64,000 nucleotides of DNA, taken from contig CAIIXF020000012.1 in NCBI GenBank assembly GCA_903813345.2, positions 2,089,318 through 2,153,317 of the forward strand. Direction: 5' to 3'. Of the stretch, positions 32,650 to 44,795 are shown piece after piece (within the stretch, counting starts at the first letter, position 1; the number at the start of each line of letters is the position of its first letter). A program made the position numbers and the translations under genes. This DNA comes from Owenia fusiformis. Taxonomy: Eukaryota > Annelida > Polychaeta > Sabellida > Oweniidae. Under the pieces are notes generated by a model. The model was not told the origin of the DNA. It did no database searches and saw only the letters and a program-made list of their open reading frames with translations.

Positions 32650-33180
32650 GGAGCCAATCCTCCTTGCTCTGTATCTCAATAATTGTGCGGAGAAAGGAGG
32701 AGAAGGAGCGTTTGGTTAGAGCCATCGGACTCGCCAGACAGGGTGACTGGACCAGGTGGGATACCATACTGGACCGATCACTAGGCTGGAGAGATCTTTG
32801 GTTCAGAGCACTGATCTTTTGCCATCTCCCACCAACTTGAGAACTTGGGGAAAAGAGGAAACAGCAAACTGCCCACAATGCCAGGCTGCACACTGCTCTC
32901 TCTCACATATCCTAAAGCATTAGCAGAAGGTCGCTATCGGTGGCGTCATGACAAAGTGCTGGAGGAATTAGCCAAGTGGGTTGATAGGGAATGGCTTGAA
33001 GCCAACCAGCAGAAGGTCTAAACCAACCCTAGATTGATAGAATTCAGAAAGGAAGGCCAGGCTAATCCATCCAAGCGGAAAATTACCTCCGAACTCCCTT
33101 CCACCTTATCTAAAGCATCTGACTGGGATCTCCAAGTTGACATCAGGAGAAAGCTAGTGTTCCCCCAGGATATGTTGTGA
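32650..33180 (+). pseudogene. Retroelement C-terminal fragment
   Basis: The frame ARQGDWTRWDTILDRSLGWR is followed, after a one-base shift, by WGKEETANCPQCQAAHCSLS, then ALAEGRYRWRHDKVLEELAK and a stop. The CPxC..SHIL..GRYRWRHDxVL layout is familiar from the C-terminal end of animal reverse-transcriptase proteins. A small deletion has removed the last Cys of the finger. No RT core is present. It is unrelated in sequence to the LINE at 4-8 kb. Confidence 0.65.
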
Positions 33181-33292
33181 CCACGCAGAGACCAGATATG
33201 GTGCTACTATCGAGAAACAGCAAAACCATCCTTCTGATAAATTACACATTTATTTATACATTATAAATTGATTCTTCCATTGGTTCATATAA

Positions 33293-33304
33293 GGGTATAT
33301 AACG
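33293..33304 (+). promoter_or_regulatory. Candidate TATA box, GGT copy 1
   Basis: GGGTATATAACG lies some 780 bases before the start codon, upstream of a probable non-coding first exon ending at 33551. The same word stands at the equivalent place of copy 2 (44784). Conservation between copies supports it. Confidence 0.45.
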
Positions 33305-33324
33305 TACTCACTCCAGTTTAAGTC

Positions 33325-33551
33325 AAATACTGTAATTATTCACTGTGACTGTTACGTAACAGTGACATTGAGATGGCCCCCAATTACAAGTAGATCCAAC
33401 TTTACAATTTACATGTTGTATAATCATGATTAGAAGCCTTGAACTGGTTTACTTTTGAAACTTGACATACATCCACTGACTAAGGTCAAAACATTCTTAA
33501 CCAAAACAGGAATTGGATATAGAGGAATTTCCCATTACTTGGAACAATGGG
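33325..33551 (+). other. Probable 5' UTR exon, GGT copy 1
   Basis: Ends GGAACAATGGG before a strong donor GTAAGT, and is conserved in copy 2 (to 45016). It would splice to CCTTCAG at 34068, just ahead of the ATG. The start is inferred from the TATA position only. Confidence 0.4.
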
Positions 33552-34074
33552 GTAAGTTTAACTTTGATAATTATTATACCGAATTAGCTTGTATTTTATA
33601 TGTTGATAATCAAAATATCACCAGTAATGTCTGTTTCAAGTGTGTTTGTTTCTAAGACAATATCATATATACAAGTTTATATTTAAAGAGTTATTTAATT
33701 GTGATTTCATCGTGAGTAATAAGTAGTATTAATGATGACATTGTACTTTTATGTTCTCTTATGTGATTATTATAGAGAGAGTCGATGAGGAAATTAAAAA
33801 ATATAGACTAGGCATTGCGCACTGTACATATTCATATCAAAGTAAAGGAATGAATAGTGAAACATGCCAAGGTTGATTGGTTGGCTTTGCTGCGGCCATT
33901 ACCATGCGATGTCAGAGCTAAGTATTTCTCATTGTTTCTTTAAGAAGAAACCTCCCAGCCATAGCGGTGGGCTACCCTCATGTTACCTAGTGCCCAGACT
34001 CCCCTATCCCTGGGTATGACCCCACAACACACTTCCTCCCATTTATCATTCTGTTTTATACCTTCAGTTTATCT

Positions 34075-37000
34075 ATGCGAGCCAAATGGATCTTAAGTGC
34101 AGTCGTAGTGGCTATTGCACTTGTTGCAGTGGTAGTGACGCTGGTTCTGACCCTCAGGACCCCTCCGATACCAGACAAGGTAAAACAAAGTATGAACATA
34201 TTTGTCACCCTGAACGCAGAGAGTTATTGATTGTTTGAAGACGAAACTCCATTTTCAGAAGCAAAGTCAAAATGATGCAAGGTTATTGTTTGGGCTCTTT
34301 TGCCGGGACTTACTTTACATTTCGTTCAGTACACAACTGTAAATAGTACAGTTTCCATATAGCTTTTTTAATATCACTAAATCTCTTTCGTGCAATTTAA
34401 GAGATTTGTATATTAGACCTCTAATGACTTAGCTTACTATTCCTTCTTTTAGATGGCATATTTGAATTCAATGAAATGTTTACTACAATGATAACTTTGA
34501 ATTATACAGTTATATTATTTAAATCATTTTCCATGACTTTCCCAACTTTTCTGAAAAAAAACTGGGCCAAATCTCCAATAATGTGCCTTGCGCGGAGAGT
34601 CTAGACGAAGCTCTCTTTTGAGAAGTAAAGTCGAACGAATGCAAAGGGTACCATTAATGCACTGTTCTAATTCTCCAAAAACTTTGGTTTATTAGTTTAA
34701 CAACCTGTATTTTGATAATTTATCACAATATGTTTATTAATAGGGTCATCATTTGGTATACTATATATATAGTATACCATTCAAGTTTTAGACAGATTAA
34801 ACCTGGGATGAAGAAAATATCATGAAATTAAGTCACTATTAAATACACAGAGTTATGCTGAAAACATATGTAAATATTATCATGTCACTATATCGTGCCA
34901 TTAAAAACTTACATTTTGGAATATGATACTCCGGGGCTATTTCCAATAGCTTTTCCTCCTAGCGTTATGGGACTTCAAACAAAAGTGAAGGTTACCTGCA
35001 AATGATATAAGCTATTCCGTTGCATGGAGTAAGTAATTTTCTTTGATATAATGAAACATATGGGTTAAAAAACTAAATTGTGAAGTATTCTTAGTGTTTT
35101 TATACTTTCGATTACCAACCTGTGATATTACAAACGCAGGGCTCTATTCTTTCCTTCTTCAATAAGAATGAAGAAGTAGGGATGGAAAGAAGGAAAGAAG
35201 GAAGGAACAAATTGGATGGTGTCTGCGTCCGGAGAATGAGCATGTGTATCTCATTGTTTAGGTTGGTCCTCCCGTGTCTTTGGCTTCTCCTGAAACTGCA
35301 TCACTGACCCATTCACCTTCAATATTGGGCAACTACAGGTTTGCAGCCGTAGCCCCAGATGTCATGAAACACTGTTCAACAATAGGAGTGTGAGTTACAC
35401 TCCCCTTCATAAGTTTGGCAACTGGAAGTTCCCTTTATATTGCAAAGTCTGGTCGTGTTTGACGATTTAAAAAGTTTATAAATTTTAACATAAAGGATAG
35501 GTATTGATATGGTGTACTGAATTCAACAATGTTGTTTTCTCTAAAACCAATAATTGAAAACATTCTGTTAAAAACTCTCCGGAACTTCACCGGTCAGAAT
35601 CCAGCGAAGCTTACGGCCGTTGGCTTCACATTTAAGATGGCGGACGGGAAGTGTCGATTTCGATATTTTTTAGTTTTCATCAAATTAAACTACTTTATAG
35701 TTGAAGTAATGCTTTGAAAGGAACTAAACCAGATTTCTATGACATTGACACTCCAGAATATGATTAATTGTTTATATATCGTGCGTAAGCGCCATTGTTC
35801 AACGAAGTTACTGGGATTTTGGTTTCATGACCGTTACCATATCATACATTTCCAGTAACCTTCCTAGTCTATCCCTTATTTAAGCGGTGTGGAAGATATC
35901 GTTGAACTGTGGCGCCCAGACACGATATATGAACAAATTATAATACTCCCGGAGTTTCCATGTCATATAACTCTGATTTAGTTCCACCATCTTAAATGCG
36001 AAGGTGAGCGACATAACCTTCACTTGATACTGACCAGTAAACTTAAGAACACAATTTAGATCCAGACTTAAACATGCTTTGAAATGCTATCCAACGGAAA
36101 ATTCCGGTTGCCAAAATTTAATGAGGGAAGTGCTCAATTGTTTTGATGTTATTGATTTTGATAATTGTTTTAATGAGATGGTATACATGAGACTTAATCC
36201 TATTTCTTTTTGCCATTTATCATGAGTTAGGTTATTGGGGAGTATTTCCTTGTAGGTTGGTTGTGCTTTCCGTTCTTTGTTCTGTATCTATCACGTATAC
36301 GTTTCTTTAAAATTGTGTATATTCCTTCTTATTATTGTGCTTGCATAATAAACTGTTTCAAATGTTTCTCTTTTATATTTATAATAAAGGTTACATGTTG
36401 TAGGAATATAATGGCAGTAAAGGGTGGTAACGCAGTAGATGCTGCCATAGCAACCCTTTTGTGCCAAGGTGTGGTCAACGCTCACAGCATGGGTGTTGGA
36501 GGTATGCTACGGATTCATGTATTTGTGTATGTATATAATTATCATTTCAGGAATAGGTTTTTTAAAAGGGTTTGAAGCTAATTTTTGAGTAAATTCTCTC
36601 CATTGTGTAGTCAATCAAATATTATGATACGACATATTCAATCTATGGCAGAATACCTAGTATCAGGTATTACAATATGGTTATTGCATACTTAAAATCA
36701 AAATGCAATTTTTAATTCCAACTCTTGCGTTAACGTCACGTTATTAAATACTCTATATTCAGAAGGCATTGACTTTTTTCAGGAGGCCATTTCTTCACAA
36801 TATATGACAAGAAGACAGATACAGTAAAAACTATAGATTCACGAGAAATGGCTCCCGTAGCAGCTCATGAAAATATGTTTGTTGACGACAAATTGGCAGC
36901 TAAGTGGGGTATTGATTTAACTCTATTTGGTCATCATAGCATACTCGTTGTAAGCTTTGCATTCTAGTGAATCAAAAGATCATAAAATGTTCAGGGCATT

Positions 37001-40000
37001 CAATGATATATCTATTAATCGCCTCTTTGAAATGTAATGTGAGTGTATATGAAATGTAAAAGTACAGGGTGGGCAATAAAAACGGCAACCTCCTCATATC
37101 TTTGTCATTTTAGGGAACTGAAAGGATTGGCATCGATATGGTGAATTGAATTCAACAATGTTTTTCTCATCAACCAATTATTGAAAACATTCTGTAAAAT
37201 ATACATTCTGTATTATATATATATGTAATTTTGACTGATTGACAACAATTTAATGCGAAAATTATTTATATATACTTTATATAACTGTTTTTGTTAACAT
37301 TTTTTTGTTTTTTAGTGCAATTGTTTTTAGTTCCTTTCTACCAATTCTTGAGAATTGAATAAAATGTCTTTCCGAACCGTGTTGGAACAAAATAGAATAT
37401 TATACAACATTTTTCTAGACCTCTCAATATTATAGTTACACAAAGGAAATTTGGTTTGATTTAACAAAAAGTATTCAAAAATAAGACAAAAACTCCCAAA
37501 ATAGAAATTTCATTAACAAGATACTTTTTTAAAATCAACCAATATTTCCTTTGTACAATTACAATATTGAGAGACCTAAACTGTTTCATTTCATTCCGAA
37601 CATATGATACCAAGAACAAAAGAAGTGTCTGGTGTGTTTTCTAAAACAAAATAGATAAAAAATTATATTTTTTTCAAATTATATTCAAAGTATGACCATT
37701 AAATTGACGATGTGTAAAATTTTCAGACTTTTTTGATGACTGGTTAAGAGAAACGTGTGTTCAAAAAGTTCACCATATCGATACCAATCCTTTAGCACCT
37801 TTGTGCATCATTCATTTTCTTAACAGCGTACTATATGTCATGAGCATCAGACTGATAGCCACAATGTTGCAGCACTTTAAACAGAGTGTACAATATTACC
37901 TCAGGACAATTGGAGACCATAAAGGGGAGAATTTAAGCCCAGCACTCAATGCATTGTAGCCGCTTCATTCCACTCAGGCGTTGTTTCCTAAACTGCGCGG
38001 TCATGCAAAGGTTTGGAAACAAAACCTTCATGGTATGATTCAGCAGACAATGCACTGAGTCCAGGGCTTAGATCCTTAAATCCAAGTTACCTTTCCTGAA
38101 GCGGTGGACGATATCGTTGAACTGTGGTGCCTACGCATGGTATATGACGAATGATCATACTTCATACGCCTGGTATAGTTCAGATATCAAAGCATTACTT
38201 CAACTATAAAGATATCGAAATCGACACTACCGTCCGCCATCTTAGATGCGAAAGTTACGGCCGTTACCTTCGCTTGATACCGACCAATGCCTCTTTGCAT
38301 TTCAGGTCCATTGGCAATAGGTGTCCCAGGTGAGATCAAAGGATACTGGGAAGCTTATAGTAATTTTGGGAGTGGTTCTGTTCCGTGGAAGGAATTGTTT
38401 GAGCCCACCATTAAAATGTGTAAAGAGGGCTTTCCAGTAGGCAAGAGTCTTGCCTCTGCAATCAGACAGTACCGAAATAGACTCCCTAATTATCCATCAA
38501 TCATGTAAGTATTTGGCTTCATTTTATCAAAAGGTTATCTCGATTGTTGCTTACAAATTGCTTGAGGTCAAGTTCAAGGTCATTTATAGAAACTTCGTAA
38601 AGTTAAGTTTTTCTTAAGTTGCACACTATTACATAATTAGCTGGTCCTTGGTTACAACAATAATTGATGAGGAATTATTAATTCACAAAGTTTATGTTTA
38701 TTTCAACCACCCTCCCCACTCCATTTCGATTAAAACATTTATGTATACACATATATAAAGTCAGCATGAACTTATCCGTAAAACGCTTGAACCATGACCA
38801 TAATTTTGAATCCTCAGGGAGATCATATGGAATAAAGAGGAGAATCGATTTCTTGAAGCGGGAGATATTATGAAGAGGGAGAAATTCGCTGAAACACTAG
38901 AGGTTATATCTGAAGACCCTCACTCATTTTATAATGGAACGTTAGCTACTAAGATAGCAGAGGAACTTAAAGATATGGGTAAGGAGGTTAAACTTAAGTG
39001 TATTTTAGAGACAATCCCTTTAAAATAATCGAAAGATCAATTAGAATACATCTCGTTATCATAATATCTTTAATATTACTTATTATTCCATAATAACATG
39101 TTTTCCCCGGGAAAATAACAGGGAATAAAATTGATATTCAAAAAATCCCGTATTGGATCCGGTATCAGCCAAAATTTAGTTTCAGAACTATCAGAAAATT
39201 TCATGAGACTTAATAGTGTGTTATTATGGTATATTATGATCCGTATTAGTATTATAGATTATTTCTATTTTGAAATTTGTCAATAAAAGTTGAAAATCTC
39301 ATTCGATCAATGAGATTGTATCATTAAATGCCATCATCATTGGGTGACGATATTCAAAGCAAGTTTAAGAAAAATACTATGGAATAAATAGGTTATTGAT
39401 GGTAGTGATGGAAAATGAATTTTCCTCGAGAAAATATGATATTGGCCTCGGAAAATATCATATTAACACTCGGACTGTCGCCCTCGGTCAATATGATATT
39501 TTCCTTGGTCAATATCATATTTTCCCTTGAAATAAAATTCATGTCCCATCCCTCCCATTAAATAACCTCTATTTATACACCTCATTTAGATACTGCAATA
39601 TGATTGGCGAGGCGAGGCGGTAGCCATATCCAGCTCCTAATCCAGTATTTGTATATTATTTCCCAGGTGCAATAATAACTGAGGAGGATTTAAAGAATTA
39701 TACCAGTGAAATAAAAGATCCATTAGCAATACACTTGAGCAATGGGAACATGACAGTATATGGAGTGAGGCCGCCATCGAGTGGTGTAGTTCTGCAATAT
39801 ATCATGGGTATCCTAGATGGATATAACTTCAGCTCAGAAAGTTTAAAAGACGATGAAACGTCCACTACAACATACCATCGTATAATAGAAGCTTTTAAAT
39901 TCGCATATGCTAAACGAACAGAATTGGGAGATGAGAATTTTCTACAACCAGGAATTGAAGATGTATGTACACCCCCGTTCATAAGTATGGCAACCTGAAG

Positions 40001-42513
40001 TCCCATTTGATAGGGTTTTACAGCCATGATGATGTTTGTTCCTCCATTCAAAAGGCTGAAAGTTTGATTTCGATGAATTTGTTAAAAGGTCTGGGCCGGT
40101 TGTCCGACATTGTATCGTGATTGAAATAATAGATATAACATATTAACCTTTCAACATAAACATAGCATGATATAGCATAACCAGGCATTAACATGTGGTT
40201 CGAAGGGTGTTTCTGATTACCAAGCTTTTTGAGTGGAGTGTGTGTAGGTATGTTCTTCGTGAAGCAATCAACGATTGCATACTATTTTAGATGAGAATGT
40301 ATGTATCATGCACAATATTGTAGCATATGTACATCATCAGTAATATTGCTTAATTTCATTTTTCAATCTGTGTATTAACATTATGCTTCTTTCTATCGCT
40401 AACACCAGACTGGCAACATTAGTTTAGATAATATTTAGTAGTATACACTGTAGACTACTATGTACTCTGATGATTTTAGCTAATAAAGAATTTAACTTCA
40501 AAAGATTATGCCACAGCTACAAGGCACAAAATATGGGACAACCAGACCCATGATTTGTTGTACTATGGGCCAACATTCTATGACCGTGAGACCAAAGGAA
40601 CTGCCCATCTTTCAGTGTTGGGCCCCGATGGAAGTGCCGTTGCTTGCACCAGCACCATTAACTTCTAGTAAGTCAATATCTGAAATTACTGAATGCAGGG
40701 TTCGAAACTCAGAACTGCTCAACTGCCAATGGCAATCAGTTTTCATCATTGGCAATGTGTTGGGAAAACGAGTTGCCTTTTGGGCAATGGACTGATTGCC
40801 AATATGTTGTGATGCGCCTTTTCATGCTATGATTTGTATACAAATCTGTGTTTTATCGTTTTGGGACTTATATACAGTAATAATATCGTCATTTGTTCAG
40901 TCTCTACAGTATTACACTTAGATATTATTTTTCCCCAAGCGCCAAATGACTCTAACGATTATTTCGAAATGAGAAAATATCATGGTTTAATTTACTTCAG
41001 TTTTGGTTCAATTATGAGGGGTAACAAAACTGGAATCTTATATAACAACGAAATGTACGATTTCGCAACACCAAATACCACCAATGCTTTTGGGATGCCA
41101 GCATCTCCTGCTAACTTTATTAAGCCAGGGAAGCGCCCTCTATCATCCATGGCTCCAACCATTGTCCTGGACGCTGATAGAAATGTGAGATTGATAACTG
41201 GAGGGGCAGGGGGTACAAGGATAACTACAGTGACGTCATACGTAAGTTCTCTACTGCCCCAGAGGCTTGAATGCATTGTAAAATTATTGGTACTTCATGG
41301 GTAGATAAATTTCCAATTAGCCTTGCCCAAGTCGGTCTCTTATACTTATCTTGATTTCTATTATGACCGCCGGTAATAATTCAAGATCAGATAATAAAAA
41401 AAAAAATACCGACTTGGGCAAGGCTAATTTCCAATCTATGTATCATAAATTATTGAAAGTGTCGTATTGAAACACATGTTTTTAGCAAAGGACGCGTGTC
41501 TTTTTCATTTTAGGTAGCTATGAGGAATTTATGGTTTGGCGAGAATATAAAGACTTCCATAGATTATCCCAGGATACACCATCAGCTATTACCTGACTAT
41601 ATAAGACATGATGCATCATTTCCACCGGTAAGTATTATAGTAATGATTATCTATATATTCACCGAAATGATCTCACATGACTGCATATATACTGATTCTC
41701 CAATATAACAGAGCAAATACCTATGATGTGCCGATCTGCCATCGACCATCAGTGCATTCATACTGTGCCTGAAAACTAATTTTAATGAACTATTGGTATA
41801 ATGTTAAAACAAAACCTTGACATCTAACTTTAACACATTTACTCAATGGATAAACTTTTCAATTTCTTTCAATTTTTTTATTAATTTTTATTTTATTTTT
41901 ATTCACTTTCAATGGTCTTACTCTATGAAATGGAAGTTCCAAATATCAAGGTGTTATTTTTTTATCGTATTTCCTTTAAAAAATAAGATGAAGATCTAGC
42001 CGACTTGTAAAACGTAGTTTTCCAACTAAAAAAACTCAATCGAGATTTCTGCGTTAGAAAATAAATATGGACAATTGCGTCTAATGATTGGAAGAGGTCG
42101 CTATGTCAAATAATTAGTCACGGTGTCACGGTGTCAAGTAATTGATATAGGTCGGCGCGAGAAGTAATAAGCAATAAACTACGCCACGGCTTATTCAAAT
42201 AAAATTCACGAAACAAAATAATTAAATACTTTCATCGTGTGTTAATGATCATGTTACAGTCACTTCTGAAAGGGCTTGCAAAAAAGGGGCATACTATACG
42301 AGACAAGTCTGTTGGGGCTGTTATTTTTGGGATCACTGTCTTTGTGTGAAATGTGTGATCATGTTACAGAAACTCCTGAAAGGGCTCGCGGAGAAAGGAC
42401 ATACTATACGAAACAAATCGGTCAGGGCTGTTGTGTCTGGGATCACGCGAGAAGACGGATCCATCTGGGCTAATTGTGACTACAGGAGAGATGGCGTCCC
42501 TGATGGTTACTAA
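34075..42513 (+). CDS. Gamma-glutamyltransferase, tandem copy 1 (599 aa, 11 coding exons)
   Basis: Extracellular enzyme that cleaves or transfers the gamma-glutamyl group of glutathione. Exons: 34075-34179, 35262-35389, 36404-36501, 36783-36908, 38306-38504, 38818-38978, 39667-39962, 40480-40667, 41001-41241, 41514-41627, 42370-42513. These total 1800 bases with all phases consistent. Residues 5-28 are a signal anchor after MRAKW, so it is a type II membrane protein. NAVDAAIA, then RExAP at 131-135 (substrate carboxylate Arg), PPSSGVVL, the nucleophile Thr412 in KGTAHLSV (also the self-cleavage point), NNEMYDF at 449-455, PLSSM at 480-484 and GGAGG at 501-505 are all intact. Length is near the usual 570-600. 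Repeats in introns 2, 4 and 9 are absent from copy 2. Confidence 0.95.
35394..36132. mobile_element. Foldback/MITE with ACACTCCCCT ends in GGT1 intron 2
   Basis: Left ACACTCCCCTTCATAAGTTT pairs with the right end (complement CACTTCCCTCATTAAATTTT, then GGCAACCGGAA). Inner arms also pair (GGTCAG..CATTTAAGATGG). It starts five bases after the exon 2 splice site. It is absent from copy 2 intron 2 except for a short remnant of the left end (46510-46550). Confidence 0.7.
37077..37805. repeat. Dispersed repeat in GGT1 intron 4
   Basis: The inverted relative of 10745-11160: CTCAATATTGTAATTGTAC, AAAATCAACC and TCTCAAGAATTGGTAGAAAG blocks recur. The ends around 37126 and 37780-37795 also pair (GGATTGGYATCGATATGGTG). 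Not found in copy 2 intron 4. Confidence 0.7.
38090..38300. repeat. Fragment of the ACACTCCCCT-type foldback family
   Basis: Shares GATATCGTTGAACTGTGG, GATATCGAAATCGACA and GCGAAAGTTACGGCCGTTAC blocks with 35560-36030. It ends just before the acceptor of GGT1 exon 5. Confidence 0.6.
39385..39575. repeat. Palindromic element, GAGG-class (iii)
   Basis: Outer arms pair (TAGGTTATTGATGG..GATGGAAAATGAAT with its complement near 39535-39571). The interior repeats AATATGATATT in both orientations around CTCGGACTGTCGCCCTCGG. It is located in GGT1 intron 6 and absent from copy 2. Confidence 0.75.
41307..41432. repeat. Foldback element in GGT1 intron 9
   Basis: Arms of 22-25 bases (GGAAATTAGCCTTGCCCAAG plus TCGGT type) enclose about 75 bases, including an A-run. 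Not present at this site in copy 2. Confidence 0.8.
42260..42349 (+). pseudogene. Duplicated, truncated last exon of GGT copy 1
   Basis: Preceded by the same acceptor ATCATGTTACAG as the true last exon 110 bases downstream. Reads SLLKGLAKKGHTIRDKSVGA, then VIFGITVFV and TGA, in the correct phase. If used, it would give a protein lacking the last 18 residues, including the conserved C-terminal GGxPxGY-like end. It could be an alternative terminal exon or dead. Confidence 0.7.
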
Positions 42514-42855
42514 ATGGCGCACAAAATGTATTTCCAATCTCACCAATCTTTCCAAAGAGCGCGAGTTTACCTGTCCTGACCTTTAACGCACAATCGACAT
42601 TCTGATACTCATAGCATCTCTCTCTGTTCATCCAGAAGGATAGAGATGGAGAGGGCATGGATTACCACGATGCACAATCGAAGCCATCCGAGACTTTCCT
42701 AAGGGATACTTCCGCTTGTGAACATCACCAATGATGTATAACGTACATATACTGATGGGAACGAATTTTACTGAGTCCTGTTCGCGAGTACAAGCAAGTT
42801 GACGTCGGGGGAGGGGGTTCGCCTATGTATGAGGAGTGAATAGCATTATAGTGAC

Positions 42856-42861
42856 AATAAA
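42856..42861 (+). promoter_or_regulatory. Candidate poly(A) signal, GGT copy 1
   Basis: AATAAA about 340 bases past the stop, the first one after the gene. Confidence 0.4.
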
Positions 42862-43394
42862 ATGGAACCTTATTCAAAATACGTATTGGACTAGTACTCG
42901 AACAAACGCCAATTCAATATGCTGTATATATTTTTTTATTGACTGTCTGACATACAATAGACTAGACTAGCTGTCTATTTGACTGTGAATATAAAGCACA
43001 ATTAAAGTAGTTGTAAAATACAATTCTAATTACAACATCATCAATATAAGATACAAGATAATTGTACAAATACAACTTGACAGAAATTTAAAAACCGGAA
43101 ATTATGGGCGAGAATGAGAAAAAGAGATAACTCAGACTTACAGTTGAAATCTATGAAAATGTGCGTGACCCCGCAGCTGGGGACCCAAACAAAAATGAGC
43201 TAAAATGAGAGACCTGTACATTAAAGCAATGCACCTACATGAAGGCATTGTTGTTTTGGTTTGTATGTTGTAAGTTTCAAGAAAAAGGTGCAGTGTGAGA
43301 CTTACGATCCTTGATTTTAAAACACCTGGACTGAACAATAGCAAGTTTGGTTTGCCTATCCATGTTTCATACCACTGAGTTTATTAACAGACAT

Positions 43395-43806
43395 TCTAGC
43401 CCCTTGGATCAGCTGTACCGCCGCGCGAACTCACTGTATCACGACGAATGGTAAGTACCCGTGAAAAGCAGAATTTGCACTATTTTGTATAGAGCTGTCA
43501 CAATATGGTCGTAAATTGACATAGACCACCCAAAAATCCTTTGTCTCGTGACTCTTTTAAAAAAAAAATTATTAAAACTATTTTTATTATTATTATACTT
43601 AGGTGTTATATGCCAAGGTTATAGGTAGATATATGCCAAGGTACTGCCTGTTTGGAGACTCCATCAATATGGCCTCGAGAATGGAGTCCACCAGTGAGGG
43701 CATGCGAATACAAATGAGCCCAGAGGCGAATGGCTTACTCTCAAAACATGTGGTTTATTTGGTGAAAGAAAGGGGCGAGGTCGAAATAAAGGTTGGTTCA
43801 TAATTT
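43395..43806 (+). pseudogene. Displaced copy of a guanylate cyclase catalytic exon with intron flank
   Basis: The exon part (about 43633-43792) reads [20 protein letters not shown] and on to GEVEIK, differing from 28542-28691 at about four bases, three of them silent. The 5' flank 43395-43560 (ACCGCCGCGCGAACTC, GTACCCGTGA, GAGCTGTCACA) is a diverged copy of the intron at 28240-28460. The splice acceptor region is disturbed by a small duplication of ATATGCCAAGGT. No other cyclase exon accompanies it. Confidence 0.85.
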
Positions 43807-43810
43807 TCAT

Positions 43811-44600
43811 ATGTGACATATTTTTATAGTCTCCAACTTTTTTGTGCACGGAGATTCATTCACTCATGTCTATTTTCTGAAAGGTTCAACAAAGCTGGGT
43901 CGGATCTATTTCATCTGATGCTTTGAACATTAAACTTATAAATATAATATCATTAGATGTTGAGTTTTTGCTGAGAGTGATATGTAAAAATGTTTTTTAA
44001 ATATCCCGCCAAAACTTTTATATTCTTATTGGCCAAATATCTCAAGAATCGCTTAAGAACAACTTCGAGAGTGAGGCTAAAGTTCAAGTTTTATCTTATA
44101 TTGTCACGTAAGGGAAAATCTCAACATTTCGTAATTAACAGTATTATATACGGTTTATATGTTTATGGCATCGGATTTATTCCATGTTTATTTCCAAAAT
44201 CAATATATGAGTTGGAATTTATTAATCAATTAATAAATTAATGTTTAAAATAAATACCTCATTTTAACCTCACTTTTGGTGTAAAAATCAATTAAATTCG
44301 TTGTAACAAAACTAACTGGTTTCTGGTCTTACACGCATGCGCAATAACCAATTAACACTACATTCATGTGCACACTTCAACGATCATGTTTGGTACCTAA
44401 CCTCATGTGAATATCCTGCCTCCATTTTTGATGTTTTATCCCTCCTGGTCCGGGCACAAAACAGATTTGACAACTGTTCGATTAGTAACCTCATAGAAAC
44501 GTTCGTTTTAGCACCTTACAAATCGATCAACACCGTTTTTTTGTTGTTGACCTTAAATGCCATTTTACATTATAATCTAGAATAGTTCGCCGGACAATTG
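43811..44600. other. Spacer between the GGT copies, no gene seen
   Basis: AT-rich. Only short ORFs without resemblance to known families. Confidence 0.4.
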
Positions 44601-44610
44601 TGGACTTAGT

Positions 44611-44790
44611 TAGTGAAATAAAGTCACTAGCTGACATACTGTTTCAAGTAGGGCTATACACTTGTGACTAAGTTCACCAAGAGAAAGTATAAATTCTCCG
44701 GTGAACTCATGATCTAGACTTTAATGTAAAAATGCCATATAATATAATAAAGTCACTTGCTGATATACTTACTGTTTCAAGTAAGGGTAT
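44611..44790. repeat. Small local duplication ahead of GGT copy 2
   Basis: AATAAAGTCACTAGCTGACA..TACTGTTTCAAGTAGGG is repeated at 44747 with an extra TAC, leading into the candidate TATA box. Confidence 0.7.
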
Positions 44791-44795
44791 ATAAC
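44784..44795 (+). promoter_or_regulatory. Candidate TATA box, GGT copy 2
   Basis: AGGGTATATAAC at the position matching copy 1. The downstream flank to the donor at 45017 is conserved between copies. Confidence 0.45.
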
